A DNA stretch of 64,000 nucleotides from Microbacterium testaceum (GCF_001476655.1 NZ_LDRT01000027.1:1-64000), one strand, 5' to 3'; positions 8,204 to 17,577 are shown, numbered from the stretch's first letter. Made by a program: numbers and translations. Notes: a model not told the origin generated them from the letters alone.

Positions 8204-8596
8204 ATGACCGACGAGACGTCGCGCCTTCCGCGCGTCCGGGTCACGGCATCCGGGTCCGCTCGGGTGCCGCGCCCGGCGACGCGCGGCTTCGCCCTGCCGG
8301 GACAGGCTCCCGACGAAGCCGACGACGTGTTCTCGCGCGGGCTGGTCCGCGCGCAGCTCCGGCTCGCGATCGGCTGCGTCGCCGCGTTCCTCGTCGTGGC
8401 GGGGGCGTTCGCGGTCGTGATCGCGGCGCTTCCCGCGCTCGACGACCCGGTGCTGTTCGGCGTTCCGCTGTCGTGGCTCGCGCAGGCCTACGGCTTCTAT
8501 CCGCTGATCCTGGTCTTCGCGCTCATCTTCGTCCGCGCGGCGGCGCGCAACGAACGGCGTTACCGCCACCTCGCCGACCCCGGGCCCGACGGGTGA
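8204..8596 (+). CDS. DUF485 membrane protein, partner of the acetate-type symporter
   Basis: A 130-residue protein with a roughly 50-residue cytosolic N-terminus and two membrane segments (about 55-79 and 90-112), the second containing AYGFYPLILVFALIFVR. DUF485 proteins (YjcH-like) are almost always encoded just upstream of ActP/MctC-type solute:sodium symporters, as here. Start ATG 8204 is preceded by GGGAG. The stop overlaps the symporter GTG by four bases, so the two are translationally coupled. Length and topology agree with the family. Confidence 0.88.
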   Translation: MTDETSRLPRVRVTASGSARVPRPATRGFALPGQAPDEADDVFSRGLVRAQLRLAIGCVAAFLVVAGAFAVVIAALPALDDPVLFGVPLSWLAQAYGFYPLILVFALIFVRAAARNERRYRHLADPGPDG

Positions 8597-10047
8597 ACCC
8601 GGTGTTCGACCTCGCCGCGGTGGGGCTGCTGATCGCCGTCACCGCGGTGCTGGGCTTCTCTGGTGTGCGCCTGTCGCGCACGACCGGCGACTTCTTCGTC
8701 GCCTCGCGCAGCGTCCGCAGCGTCTGGAACGCCTCGGCGATCAGCGGCGAGTACCTCTCGGCCGGGACGTTCCTGGGGCTCGCGGGCCTCGTGCTGCTCT
8801 CGGGCTCCGAAGGGTTCTGGTTCCCGATCGGGTACGCGGCCGGGTATCTGCTCGTCCTCCTCTTCGTCGCCGCGCCGCTCCGGCGCAGCGGCGCGTACAC
8901 GATCCCCGACTTCGTCGAGGCGCGGCTCGAGTCGCGCGCGGCCCGACGGGTCACGAGTGTCGTCGTGCTGATGATCGGCTGGTTGTACATCGTGCCGCAG
9001 CTGCACGGGGCGAGCCTCGCCCTCGGAGTGGTGGCCGAGGTGCCCGGCTGGGCCGGTGCCGTGGTCGTGGCCACCCTCGTCGCGGGGATCGTCGCCGCGG
9101 GAGGCATGCGCGCGATCACCGCCGTGCAGGCCTTCCAGTACTGGCTGAAGCTCACCGCTCTGCTCGTGCCCGCGGTGTTCCTCCTCGTCGTGCTGTCGCA
9201 GGGCGGGCGCGACCTCGACCCCGTCTCGATCTTCCCCGCCTCCGCCGGTCCCGGCGCCGTCGACACCTATGCCACGGTGTCGCTGCTCCTCGCCCTCCTG
9301 CTCGGGACGATCGGGCTCCCGCACGTGCTCGTACGCTTCTACACGAGTCCGGACGGCGGGTCGGCGCGGCGCACGACCGTCGTCGTCATCGTGCTCATCG
9401 GCGCGTTCTACGCCGTGTCGTCGACGATGGGTCTCATCGCGCGGGCCGTGGCGCCCGACCTGGCGGTGCGCGGCCTCGCCGATACGGTCGTGCTCGCGCT
9501 GCCCTCGCGCCTTCTGCCCGGCGTGGTCGGCGAACTGCTCACGGCCCTCATCGTCGCGGGGGCCTTCGCCGCCTTCCTCGCGACCTCGTCCGGTCTCGTC
9601 GTCTCTCTCGCCGGAGTCGTCAGCCAGGATGTGTTCGGCGGCAGCGTCCGTTCGTTCCGCCTGTCGGCGGTGCTCTGCACGGTGGTGCCGCTCGCGGTCG
9701 CGCTGCTGACCGAACCCGCGGGTCTCGTCTCGAGCGTGGGCGCGGTCTTCGTGTTCGCGGCATCCACCCTCTCGCCCGTCCTGCTGCTCGGCGTCTGGTG
9801 GCCGCGCCTGACCGCGCGGGGCGCGATCGCGGGCATGGCGGTGGGTGCTTTCGCGTGCGGCGCGGCGTTCGTGGCCGGAGGGATGATTCCGGATGCCGGC
9901 GGGTGGAGTGCCGTCCTCGCTCAGCCCGCCGCCTGGACGATTCCCCTGACCACCGGGGTGATCGTCGGGGTGTCGCTGGGCGATCGCGCCGGGGCTCCCT
10001 TCCGCGTCGAGCGGTACTTGGCTCGTCTGCACACCCCTGATTCCTGA
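8593..10047 (+). CDS. Solute:sodium symporter, acetate/monocarboxylate type (ActP/MctC-like)
   Basis: A 484-residue SSS-family transporter with about 13 membrane segments. Diagnostic parts are TTGDFFVASRSV and SAISGEYLSAGTFLGLAGL near the N-terminus, then GTIGLPHVLVRFYT in the middle, a hallmark of the ActP subgroup, and AGAFAAFLATSSGLVVSLAG. Corynebacterium MctC takes up acetate, propionate and pyruvate; E. coli ActP takes up acetate and glycolate. I start at GTG 8593, which overlaps the DUF485 stop; a longer reading enters low-complexity sequence. Together with CstA upstream and the LytS/LytTR pair between them, this is a second monocarboxylate importer in the same region. Confidence 0.9.
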   Translation: MNPVFDLAAVGLLIAVTAVLGFSGVRLSRTTGDFFVASRSVRSVWNASAISGEYLSAGTFLGLAGLVLLSGSEGFWFPIGYAAGYLLVLLFVAAPLRRSGAYTIPDFVEARLESRAARRVTSVVVLMIGWLYIVPQLHGASLALGVVAEVPGWAGAVVVATLVAGIVAAGGMRAITAVQAFQYWLKLTALLVPAVFLLVVLSQGGRDLDPVSIFPASAGPGAVDTYATVSLLLALLLGTIGLPHVLVRFYTSPDGGSARRTTVVVIVLIGAFYAVSSTMGLIARAVAPDLAVRGLADTVVLALPSRLLPGVVGELLTALIVAGAFAAFLATSSGLVVSLAGVVSQDVFGGSVRSFRLSAVLCTVVPLAVALLTEPAGLVSSVGAVFVFAASTLSPVLLLGVWWPRLTARGAIAGMAVGAFACGAAFVAGGMIPDAGGWSAVLAQPAAWTIPLTTGVIVGVSLGDRAGAPFRVERYLARLHTPDS

Positions 10048-10099
10048 GTCCTCGTCCACAGATGCCCGGGTGACCCGCGCGGCTGTCGGGACCCCGGGT

Positions 10100-10114
10100 T
10101 ACCGTGGACGGGTG
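10100..10114 (+). promoter_or_regulatory. Leaderless promoter of recQ
   Basis: TACCGT (10100-10105), six bases (GGACGG), then GTG 10112, no ribosome site. Same architecture as at 5432 and 42063. It also decides the recQ start, since an earlier GTG at 10070 would include the promoter. Confidence 0.6.
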
Positions 10115-12145
10115 ACTTCCTCCGGCGCCGCCCCCGAGTCCTACGCCGACGCGCCGCCCGAGCCGTTCGGCGACTACGACGATCCCTACGCCGGTGCCGA
10201 CTGGGACCCCGACCAGTTCGCCCCGCCGGAGGATTTCGACGCACCGCCGCCCCCCGTCGACCCCTCATCTCCCTTCGCGCGCGCGGTCGCGGTGACCGGA
10301 ACCGCGCGTGAGTTGCCGGCCGTCCGCGACTTCACCGGACGAGACCCGCGCGAGGTGCTGCACGAGGTCTACGGGTACGACGCCTTCCGCGGCGACCAGG
10401 CCGACATCGTGCAGCACGTGGTCGATGGGGGCGATGCGGTCGTCCTCATGCCCACCGGCGGTGGCAAGAGCGTCACCTACCAGGTGCCCGCGCTCGTCCG
10501 TCCCGGGACGGGGCTCGTCGTCAGTCCCCTGATCGCGCTCATGCACGACCAGGTCGAGGCGCTCATCGCCAACGGTGTGCGCGCCGGGTATCTGAACTCC
10601 ACGCAGGCGCCGGCCGAGCGTCAGGCGGTCGAGCAGGCCTACCTGTCGGGTGAGCTCGATCTGCTCTACGTCGCTCCCGAGCGGCTGAACGGCGCGCAGA
10701 CCCTCGGCCTGCTCGCGCGGGGCCGCCTCAGCGTGATCGCGATCGACGAAGCGCATTGTGTGTCGCAGTGGGGCCATGACTTCCGCCCCGACTACCTCGC
10801 GCTCGGCGATCTGGCCGACCGCTTCCCCGGGGTGCCGCGCATGGCGCTCACGGCCACCGCGACCCCGGCCACCGCGCAAGAGATCGTCGAGCGGCTGCGG
10901 CTGCGTGACGCCCGCGGGTTCGTGGCGAGCTTCGACCGGCCCAACATCCAGTACCGCATCGACGCCAAGGTCGACCCCCGCCGCCAGCTCGTGCAGTTCA
11001 TCAAGAGCCAGCCCGAGGGCTCGGCGGGCATCGTCTACGCACTGAGTCGCAAGAGTGTCGAACAGATGGCGACCTATCTCTCGACGCAGGGGCTCGACGC
11101 CCTGCCCTATCACGCGGGTCTCGACGCTTCCGTGCGTGCCGCCAACCAGTCCCGGTTCCTGCGCGAAGACGGGGTGATCATGGTCGCCACGATCGCGTTC
11201 GGCATGGGCATCGACAAGCCCGACGTGCGATTCGTCGCCCACATCGACCTGCCCAAGTCGGTCGAGGGCTACTACCAGGAGACGGGCCGCGCCGGCCGCG
11301 ACGGCGACCCGTCGGTCGTGTGGATGGCGTACGGCCTCGGCGACGTCGTGCAGCAGCGCCGCATGATCGACCAATCGCCCGGCGACCGCTCCTACAAGAT
11401 GCGACTCGGCCAGCACCTCGACGCCATGCTCGCCCTGTGCGAGACGGTCGGATGCCGCCGCCAGAATCTCCTCGACTACTTCGGGCAGAAGTCCGAGCCG
11501 TGCGGCAACTGCGACACGTGCCTCACTCCGCCCGACACGTGGGACGGGCTGATCGCCGCGCAGAAGCTGCTGTCCACCATCGTCCGGCTGCAGCGCGAGC
11601 GCGGCCAGGCCTTCGGGGCGGGGCACCTGATCGACATCCTCCGAGGGGCGAAGACCGAGCGCATCTCGCAGCAGGGGCACGATCGCCTCAGCACCTACGG
11701 GCTCGGCGCCGACCTCTCCGATCAGGACTGGCGCAGCGTGATCCGCCAGCTCCTGGCCAGAGGGATCATCGTCGCCCAGGGCGACTACGGCACGCTCGCG
11801 CTCAGCGAGGCGTCGGCCGGAGTGCTCCGTGGCGAGACGCCGGTGCCGCTTCGTCGCGATGTCCTGGGCCGTACCGGCGGCGGCTCCTCGCGCCCGCGGA
11901 AGTCGAGCGCCGACGACGTGGCCCCCGACGACCGCGATCTCTTCGAGGCGCTGCGCGCGTGGCGTGCCGAGAAGGCGCGGGAGCAGGGTGTCCCGGCGTA
12001 CATCGTCTTCGGCGACGCCACGCTCCGGGCCATCGCCGCCGCGCGTCCTGCGTCGATCGGTGACCTCGACGGCATCACCGGCATCGGTGCCAAGAAGCGC
12101 GAGGCGTACGGCGACGGCATCCTGACGGTGGTCGCCGCGAACTGA
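10112..12145 (+). CDS. recQ: ATP-dependent DNA helicase RecQ
   Basis: A 677-residue superfamily 2 helicase. After an acidic, proline-rich N-terminal extension of about 75 residues come Walker A (MPTGGGKSVTYQVP), the DEAH box with aromatic-rich loop (DEAHCVSQWGHDFRPDY), and motif VI (QETGRAGRDGDPS). The RecQ-Ct zinc site reads CRRQNLLDYFGQKSEPCGNC then DTC; a winged-helix region follows and a C-terminal HRDC domain (about 610-677). RecQ unwinds 3'-tailed duplexes in recombination and replication repair. The N-terminal extension is the only departure from the usual bacterial form. Start chosen by the leaderless promoter. Confidence 0.95.
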   Translation: MTSSGAAPESYADAPPEPFGDYDDPYAGADWDPDQFAPPEDFDAPPPPVDPSSPFARAVAVTGTARELPAVRDFTGRDPREVLHEVYGYDAFRGDQADIVQHVVDGGDAVVLMPTGGGKSVTYQVPALVRPGTGLVVSPLIALMHDQVEALIANGVRAGYLNSTQAPAERQAVEQAYLSGELDLLYVAPERLNGAQTLGLLARGRLSVIAIDEAHCVSQWGHDFRPDYLALGDLADRFPGVPRMALTATATPATAQEIVERLRLRDARGFVASFDRPNIQYRIDAKVDPRRQLVQFIKSQPEGSAGIVYALSRKSVEQMATYLSTQGLDALPYHAGLDASVRAANQSRFLREDGVIMVATIAFGMGIDKPDVRFVAHIDLPKSVEGYYQETGRAGRDGDPSVVWMAYGLGDVVQQRRMIDQSPGDRSYKMRLGQHLDAMLALCETVGCRRQNLLDYFGQKSEPCGNCDTCLTPPDTWDGLIAAQKLLSTIVRLQRERGQAFGAGHLIDILRGAKTERISQQGHDRLSTYGLGADLSDQDWRSVIRQLLARGIIVAQGDYGTLALSEASAGVLRGETPVPLRRDVLGRTGGGSSRPRKSSADDVAPDDRDLFEALRAWRAEKAREQGVPAYIVFGDATLRAIAAARPASIGDLDGITGIGAKKREAYGDGILTVVAAN

Positions 12146-12157
12146 CGCGCGGGCTCC

Positions 12158-12224
12158 GGTCCCTTCGACGAGCTCAGGGACCTTGGTTCCGCGGGAGGTG
12201 GCTGAGCCTGTCGAAGCCCCCGGT
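12158..12224 (+). repeat. Intergenic repeat, copy 3 (complete)
   Basis: GGTCCCT-TCGACGAGCTC-AGGGACC (12158-12182), then TTGGTTCCGCGGGA and GGTGGCTGAGCCTGTCGAAGC. Same overall plan and orientation as the copy at 2714. It lies between recQ and the acyl-CoA oxidase gene, before that gene's promoter. Confidence 0.8.
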
Positions 12225-12330
12225 CTTTCGCGCGGCGCCCGGCCTCGCAGCCCCCGCACGGGAATGTTGACCACCCACAACGACCCCGGTACCCCGCGCG
12301 CGACCGCATTGTGGACACCGCACACATCGT

Positions 12331-12359
12331 TTGCCGCTGCGTTGTGGGACTTCTACCGT
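12331..12359 (+). promoter_or_regulatory. SigA-type promoter of the acyl-CoA oxidase-like gene
   Basis: TTGCCG (12331-12336), 17-base spacer, TACCGT (12354-12359). Initiation near 12366 gives a leader of about 29 bases containing AAAGG before ATG 12395. This is the clearest -35/-10 pair in the window. Confidence 0.65.
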
Positions 12360-12394
12360 GGTGGCATCCCTTTGCAACGTCGAAAGGTGCCGAA

Positions 12395-14497
12395 ATGACC
12401 GACGCCGCCGTCCGTCCCACCACGCCCGCCACGAGCACGCGCACGCCCGTGGGAGGTGCCCCTTCCGCTCCGCACTCCGCCGCCGAGGCCGCCGAGTCGC
12501 GCATCGATGTCGACCGCGTCACCGACCTGCTGCTCGGCACCTGGGGCGACACACGCCGCCAGGCGCGCGAGATGCTGAAAGATCCCGCCCTGTGGCGCGA
12601 CGACAGCCTGGGAATGGACGCTCACCGCGAGCGCACCCTGAGCCAGCTGCACCTGCTCGTGCAGAACAACGCCGTGCACCGCGCCTTCCCGAAGCGGTTC
12701 GGCGGTGAAGAGAACAACGGCGCCAACATCGCCGGTTTCGAGGAGCTCGTCGCCGCGGACCCGAGCCTGCAGATCAAGTCGGGCGTGCAGTGGGGCCTCT
12801 TCGGCTCCGCGGTGCTCCAGTTGGGCACGGCCGAGCATCATGACAGGTGGCTGCCCGGCATCATGAGCCTCGAGATCCCCGGCGCCTTCGCGATGACCGA
12901 GACCGGCCACGGCTCGGACGTCGCCGCGATCGGCACGACCGCGACCTACGACCCCGAGACGGAGGAGTTCGTCATCCACACGCCGTTCCGCGGCGCATGG
13001 AAGGACTACCTCGGCAATGCGGCGCTCCACGGCAAGGCCGCGACCGTGTTCGCCCAGCTCATCACCAACGGCGTCAACCACGGCGTGCACTGCTTCTATG
13101 TGCCCCTGCGCGACGACGACGGCAACTTCCTCCCGGGGATCGGGGGCGAAGACGACGGCCTCAAGGGCGGCCTGAACGGCATCGACAACGGTCGCCTGCA
13201 CTTCGACCACGTTCGTGTTCCGCGCACGAACCTGCTCAACCGGTACGGCGACGTCGCGCCCGACGGCACGTACACGAGCGACATCGCGAGCCCCGGTCGC
13301 CGGTTCTTCACGATGCTCGGGACCCTCGTCCAGGGGCGCGTGTCGCTCGACGGGGCGGCCGCCTGGGCGTCGGCCATCGGCCTCATCATCGCCATCACCT
13401 ACGGCAACCAGCGCCGCCAGTTCGACTCGGGCAGTGGCACGCCCGAGGTCACGCTGCTCGACTACGGCAAGCACCAGCGCCGCCTGTTGCCGCGCCTGGC
13501 GACCACCTACGCCGAGATCTTCGCGCACGACGAGTTCCTGCAGAAGTTCGACGGCGTCTTCAGCGGCGAGCTCGACACCGACGCCGACCGCGAAGACCTC
13601 GAGACCCTCGCCGCGGCCCTGAAGCCCCTGTCGACCTGGCACGCGCTCGACACCCTGCAGGAGGCGCGCGAGGCCTGCGGCGGTCAGGGCTTCCTGTTCG
13701 AGAACCGTCTCGTGGGGCTCCGTGCCGACCTCGACATCTACGTCACGTTCGAGGGCGACAACAACATCCTCCTGCAGCTCGTCGGCAAGCGCCTGCTCGC
13801 CGACTACGCCCGCCAGTTCAAGGGCAAGGATGCCAAGGCCCTCGCCGCGTTCGCCGTCGGGCAGACCGCGGGCAAGCTCTTCCACGGGGCGGGGCTGCGT
13901 CAGCTCGGTCAGGCCGTGACCGATCTCGGGTCCACGGCCCGGTCGGTCGAGCGCGGACTCCGCGCCGATCAGCAGCACGAGCTGCTGGCCGGCCGTGTGC
14001 AGCAGATGATCGCCGACATCGCGGGTCGTCTGCGTCCGGCATCCAAGCTCTCCCGGGAAGACGCGGCCGCGCTGTTCAACGCGAACCAGGCCGAGCTCAT
14101 CGAGGCGGCGCGCGCCCATGGCGAGCTTCTGCAGTGGGAGGCGTTCACCGACGCGATCAACCGCATCGAAGACCGCGGAACCCTGCAGGTGATGACGTGG
14201 CTGCGCGACCTGTTCGGTCTTCAGCTCATCGAGAAGCACCTCGCCTGGCATCTCATCAACGGCCGGCTGTCGACGCAGCGCGCGGCGGCGGTCTCGAGCT
14301 ACATCGACCGCCTGTGCGCGCGGCTCCGCCCGCACGCGCAGGACCTCGTGGATGCCTTCGGCTACGGCCCCGAGCACGTGCGCGCGTCGGTCGCGTCGGG
14401 CGTCGAGGACGATCGCCAGAACGAGGCCGCGGCGTACTACGCCGAACTGCGCGCCTCGGGCAATGCGCCCGTGCCGGAGAAGAAGCCGGCCAAGTAA
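12395..14497 (+). CDS. Acyl-CoA oxidase/dehydrogenase-like flavoprotein
   Basis: A 700-residue protein of the peroxisomal-type acyl-CoA oxidase group, longer than ordinary 380-residue acyl-CoA dehydrogenases. Visible landmarks: FAMTETGHGSDVAAIGTTAT (FAD/substrate segment), LGTLVQGRVSLDGAA, and ACGGQGFLFENR followed by TFEGDNNILLQLVGKRLL, where the glutamate of EGDN is the expected catalytic base. It should oxidise acyl-CoA to 2-enoyl-CoA; whether oxygen or ETF takes the electrons cannot be read from sequence. ATG 12395 has AAAGG upstream and a good promoter. It appears monocistronic, ending in a strong GC hairpin. Confidence 0.9.
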   Translation: MTDAAVRPTTPATSTRTPVGGAPSAPHSAAEAAESRIDVDRVTDLLLGTWGDTRRQAREMLKDPALWRDDSLGMDAHRERTLSQLHLLVQNNAVHRAFPKRFGGEENNGANIAGFEELVAADPSLQIKSGVQWGLFGSAVLQLGTAEHHDRWLPGIMSLEIPGAFAMTETGHGSDVAAIGTTATYDPETEEFVIHTPFRGAWKDYLGNAALHGKAATVFAQLITNGVNHGVHCFYVPLRDDDGNFLPGIGGEDDGLKGGLNGIDNGRLHFDHVRVPRTNLLNRYGDVAPDGTYTSDIASPGRRFFTMLGTLVQGRVSLDGAAAWASAIGLIIAITYGNQRRQFDSGSGTPEVTLLDYGKHQRRLLPRLATTYAEIFAHDEFLQKFDGVFSGELDTDADREDLETLAAALKPLSTWHALDTLQEAREACGGQGFLFENRLVGLRADLDIYVTFEGDNNILLQLVGKRLLADYARQFKGKDAKALAAFAVGQTAGKLFHGAGLRQLGQAVTDLGSTARSVERGLRADQQHELLAGRVQQMIADIAGRLRPASKLSREDAAALFNANQAELIEAARAHGELLQWEAFTDAINRIEDRGTLQVMTWLRDLFGLQLIEKHLAWHLINGRLSTQRAAAVSSYIDRLCARLRPHAQDLVDAFGYGPEHVRASVASGVEDDRQNEAAAYYAELRASGNAPVPEKKPAK

Positions 14498-14499
14498 GC

Positions 14500-14539
14500 G
14501 CGCGCGGGCGGCGGCCGTGGGGGACTGCCGCCCGCGCGC
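14500..14539 (+). terminator. Terminator-like hairpin after the acyl-CoA oxidase gene
   Basis: GCGCGCGGGCGGC pairs perfectly with GCCGCCCGCGCGC (13 bp), followed by TTTCG. It starts two bases after the stop codon. Confidence 0.65.
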
Positions 14540-14567
14540 TTTCGCGCCTCCGCGCGCGGCACCAGAA

Positions 14568-14603
14568 CAGGCCCGCCCCACCCCGAAGGGAGGGACGGGC
14601 CTG
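14568..14603 (-). terminator. Terminator-like hairpin after the secreted hydrolase gene
   Basis: Read on the minus strand, CAGGCCCG-TCCC-TCCC, a TTCG tetraloop, then pairing back to CGGGCCTG and TTCTGG. It lies ten bases past the stop of the minus-strand hydrolase. Confidence 0.6.
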
Positions 14604-14612
14604 CCGTGAACG

Positions 14613-17510
14613 TCAGCGCAGCGTGAACGTCACGGTCGTGCTGTTGCCCGCGGCGTCGAAGACGACGAGCGTGTTCTTGCCCGACACGGCCCCGAAGACT
14701 CCCGGCGCGACGAAGTTCACGTCGGACCAGGTGTTGTCGACGAGATCCTTCACGATGCCGTTGATGACCGCGCGGTCGACCTTGCCGGCGTCGTAGAGCT
14801 TGAAGCTCACCTCGTCGTAGGCGTCGGCATCGCCCTGGGTGAACTCCGCGCCCTGCTTCACTGTCACCGTCGGAGCGACCGTGTCGCCCGGCTCGGTCTC
14901 CGCTGCCACGACACGGACATCGTCGACGAAGCCGGTGTTGTCGCCCTCCGTGGTCGTCGCCACGAACGAGATCGTGTGCTCGCCCTCCGTCACGGTGAAC
15001 GGCGCGGTCTCGTAGTACTGATAGTCGCCGCCCACCGGGACGTAGTGTCCGAGCGTCTGGCCGTCGACCTGCACGTCGAACTCCTGCTGACCACCGAAGC
15101 CGACGCGGTTCGCCGCGGCGAACGTGATCGCGTAGGTGCCGGCCGGGAACACCACGGTCTGGTCGATGCGGCTGGCCAGCCCCGAGTCGCTCTTCAGGTA
15201 CGCCGTGCGCTCGCCCTGCGGGGCGGGCGCGGCGGGGACGAAGACGCTGGTGTTGTGCTGGATGCCGGCGCGGGCGCTGAAGGTCCAGCCGTTCACCATC
15301 GGCCCGTTCGCGGTGCCGCCGGTGGCGGGGCGTTCGAATCCGGCGTTGAGGATGCTGACCAGCGGCGGCTCCTGGGACACGTCCGGGTTGACGAAGCAGC
15401 GGTTGGCACCGCCCGGGTTCGGGTTCGAACCGAACGAGGAGACCGCGCAGTCCACGCCGTCGGTGAAGGTGCCGAAGACGAAGAGTCCGTCCGATCCGAA
15501 GGCGACGTTCGCCTCCCCGTCGAAGGCGCACTCGCCGCCGTCGGCGTACTGGCAGAACGTGTATCCGTCGGGCGCGTTCTGCACGTCCTTCACCTTGTAC
15601 AGACGGGACGTCACTCCCGACGCGGCCGCCCCGGGCGCCACCGCGACGGCCCGCAGGTACGTCGTTTTGAGCGGCTCGAGGAAGATCTGCCCGGTGTACG
15701 GGGTCGAGGATGCCGTGGGCTCGGTGCCGTCGGTGGTGTAGAAGATCTGCGCGTCGGGGGTGACGCTGGTGATGGTCACGGCCTCGATCGAGTCGTAGAC
15801 GCCGCGTTCGAGGCTGAACACCGGAGCGTCGGTGACACCGGTCGTGCGGGCGGGGGTGACCTCGACCTGCGCGACGCCGTACTCCCCGTCGGGGAGCGTG
15901 GCCCGCACCGCGACGGTGCGCTCGGTGGTCACCGAGGGGGCCGTGAACAGACCGTTCGCGTCGACGGTGCCGTTGTCGTCGCCGACCACCGACCAGGTGG
16001 GCGTTCCGGTGCCGTCGATGACGTTCGCGCCGAGCTGCACCTGCGCGCCGCCGACGACCGCGGTGCGCACGGGGGTCATCTCGACCTGCGTCGCCGCGGG
16101 GGCGGTGGTGTAGATCGCGTAGGTGTGCTCGTCGCCGATCTCGGTGTCGGTGAAGGCGTCGGCATCCGGGGTCAGCGTCCCACTGGATGCCGGCAGCAGG
16201 GCGTTCTCGCCGGGCTGTGCGATCGAATCCGTGTACGCGATGCGGGTGAAGTCCGCGGTCACGTCGCCGCCGTCGAACTGCACGCGGACGTCCTTCGGCG
16301 ATCCGGACTGCGTCTCGACGAGCACCGTGAGTTCGCCGTCCGGCGCCCGGAACGCGGTCGCGCGCACGTCGGCATCCGATACCTCCGTGCCGAGCACCGT
16401 GCTGTGCGTGGGGATGTAGCGCATGAGCGGGCCCGCCTCGGAGAAGGCGGCCGTGGGCTCGAGGCCCAGGATCAGCGAGTCCCACAGGTTGTAGGAACCG
16501 TTCGTGTCGCCGGCGGGGTCTCCGGTCATCACGCCGTTGAGCTGCCAGATGAGGTTGGAGTGCACGCCGTCGTTCGCGCTGCGGATGATGTAGTTCGCGT
16601 AGCCGGTCTCCCAGACGCTCGTGCCCGGGTTGGTCCAGCCCATCTCGGAGAGGTTGAGGGGAGCATCGCCGATCACCGCGCGGCGCTGGGCGATGGCATC
16701 CCCCATCGCGTCGTACGACTCGCCGTACAGGTGGAACGAGTACTGGTCGAAGACGTCGTCGGCGTTCTCGGCCATGTACTGGGTCCAGGCCACCGCGTTG
16801 ACCTCTTCGGGACCCCAGATCTGCACGTCGTCGCGCAGACCGTCGGCCGTCAGGCGGTCGCTGACCGCGCGCGCCATGTCGGCGTAGTACGCCTTCTCGT
16901 CGCCGGGCGCCCAGAAATCCCAGCTGCCGTTCGGCTCGTTGTAGAAGGTGAGGTGGTCGACGTTGTCGTAGCCGCGATCGAAGAGGTTCTGCAGCAGCGC
17001 GGAGGCCGAGGCGCCGTACGCGGGCAGGTCTGCGGGGGCGGAGATGTACGGGTCGGGCGCACCCGGGATGGTGAACCAGTCGTGGACGCGGGCACCGACC
17101 TTCCACCCGAAGTTCAACTCGACCTCGGTGCCGACGGCCTTGAAGGCATCCAGGTAGCGGGAGAACGCCTTCATCTCGGGGCTCTCGAAGTCGTACTGGC
17201 CCTTCTCGAGCTCCATCCAGTCGATCTGGAACCAGATGCGGGCGACCTTCGGCTGCAGCGTGTGGATGCGCTCGACGTCGACCTCCCAGTCGGCGTCGTC
17301 GTACCCGTACTTCGTGGTGCCTTCGAGGAGGCTCCACGGGATGACGTTGACGCCGACGCCGAGGTAGTCCTCCTGCACGGTCTGGTCGAGGTGGACGGTG
17401 ACCGTGCGCTGCTCATCGGCCGCGGATGCCGCGGTCGCGGGGACGAGCAGGGCAGCGACGACGACGCTCGTCGTCGCGGTCACGGCGAGGGCGGCATGCC
17501 GTGGTCTCAT
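14613..17510 (-). CDS. Secreted clan GH-A glycoside hydrolase with accessory domains
   Basis: A 965-residue exported enzyme. Residues 1-30 are a signal peptide (cleavage near ASA-AD). A TIM-barrel of GH39/GH5 character follows: LTFYNEPNGSWDFW gives the probable acid/base E192, NLSEMGWTNPG the probable nucleophile E289. Beyond about 370 comes a beta-domain. Residues 560-640 resemble the chitobiase C-terminal domain (IFYTTDGTEPTASSTPYTG). Residues 650-706 form a cysteine-bearing domain (YADGGECAFDG..ANRCF) seen in actinobacterial hydrolases. A galactose-binding-like jelly roll (720-870) and a C-terminal Ig-like module follow. Start ATG 17510 has AGGAGA upstream. Two GTAGT-N3-RCTAC operators lie upstream, tying it to the RpiR-type regulon. 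Substrate unknown. Confidence 0.85.
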   Translation of the reverse strand: MRPRHAALAVTATTSVVVAALLVPATAASAADEQRTVTVHLDQTVQEDYLGVGVNVIPWSLLEGTTKYGYDDADWEVDVERIHTLQPKVARIWFQIDWMELEKGQYDFESPEMKAFSRYLDAFKAVGTEVELNFGWKVGARVHDWFTIPGAPDPYISAPADLPAYGASASALLQNLFDRGYDNVDHLTFYNEPNGSWDFWAPGDEKAYYADMARAVSDRLTADGLRDDVQIWGPEEVNAVAWTQYMAENADDVFDQYSFHLYGESYDAMGDAIAQRRAVIGDAPLNLSEMGWTNPGTSVWETGYANYIIRSANDGVHSNLIWQLNGVMTGDPAGDTNGSYNLWDSLILGLEPTAAFSEAGPLMRYIPTHSTVLGTEVSDADVRATAFRAPDGELTVLVETQSGSPKDVRVQFDGGDVTADFTRIAYTDSIAQPGENALLPASSGTLTPDADAFTDTEIGDEHTYAIYTTAPAATQVEMTPVRTAVVGGAQVQLGANVIDGTGTPTWSVVGDDNGTVDANGLFTAPSVTTERTVAVRATLPDGEYGVAQVEVTPARTTGVTDAPVFSLERGVYDSIEAVTITSVTPDAQIFYTTDGTEPTASSTPYTGQIFLEPLKTTYLRAVAVAPGAAASGVTSRLYKVKDVQNAPDGYTFCQYADGGECAFDGEANVAFGSDGLFVFGTFTDGVDCAVSSFGSNPNPGGANRCFVNPDVSQEPPLVSILNAGFERPATGGTANGPMVNGWTFSARAGIQHNTSVFVPAAPAPQGERTAYLKSDSGLASRIDQTVVFPAGTYAITFAAANRVGFGGQQEFDVQVDGQTLGHYVPVGGDYQYYETAPFTVTEGEHTISFVATTTEGDNTGFVDDVRVVAAETEPGDTVAPTVTVKQGAEFTQGDADAYDEVSFKLYDAGKVDRAVINGIVKDLVDNTWSDVNFVAPGVFGAVSGKNTLVVFDAAGNSTTVTFTLR

Positions 17511-17564
17511 GGGTTCTCCTATCGCCGGTGATGGGAGGCGTTGCGGTGATTCCTCAGTGAATCT

Positions 17565-17577
17565 GTAGTAAAGCTAC
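17565..17577 (-). promoter_or_regulatory. Operator a (proximal) of the secreted hydrolase gene
   Basis: GTAGTAAAGCTAC. On the minus strand it contains TAGCTT, a possible -10, about 55 bases before ATG 17510. Confidence 0.65.
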
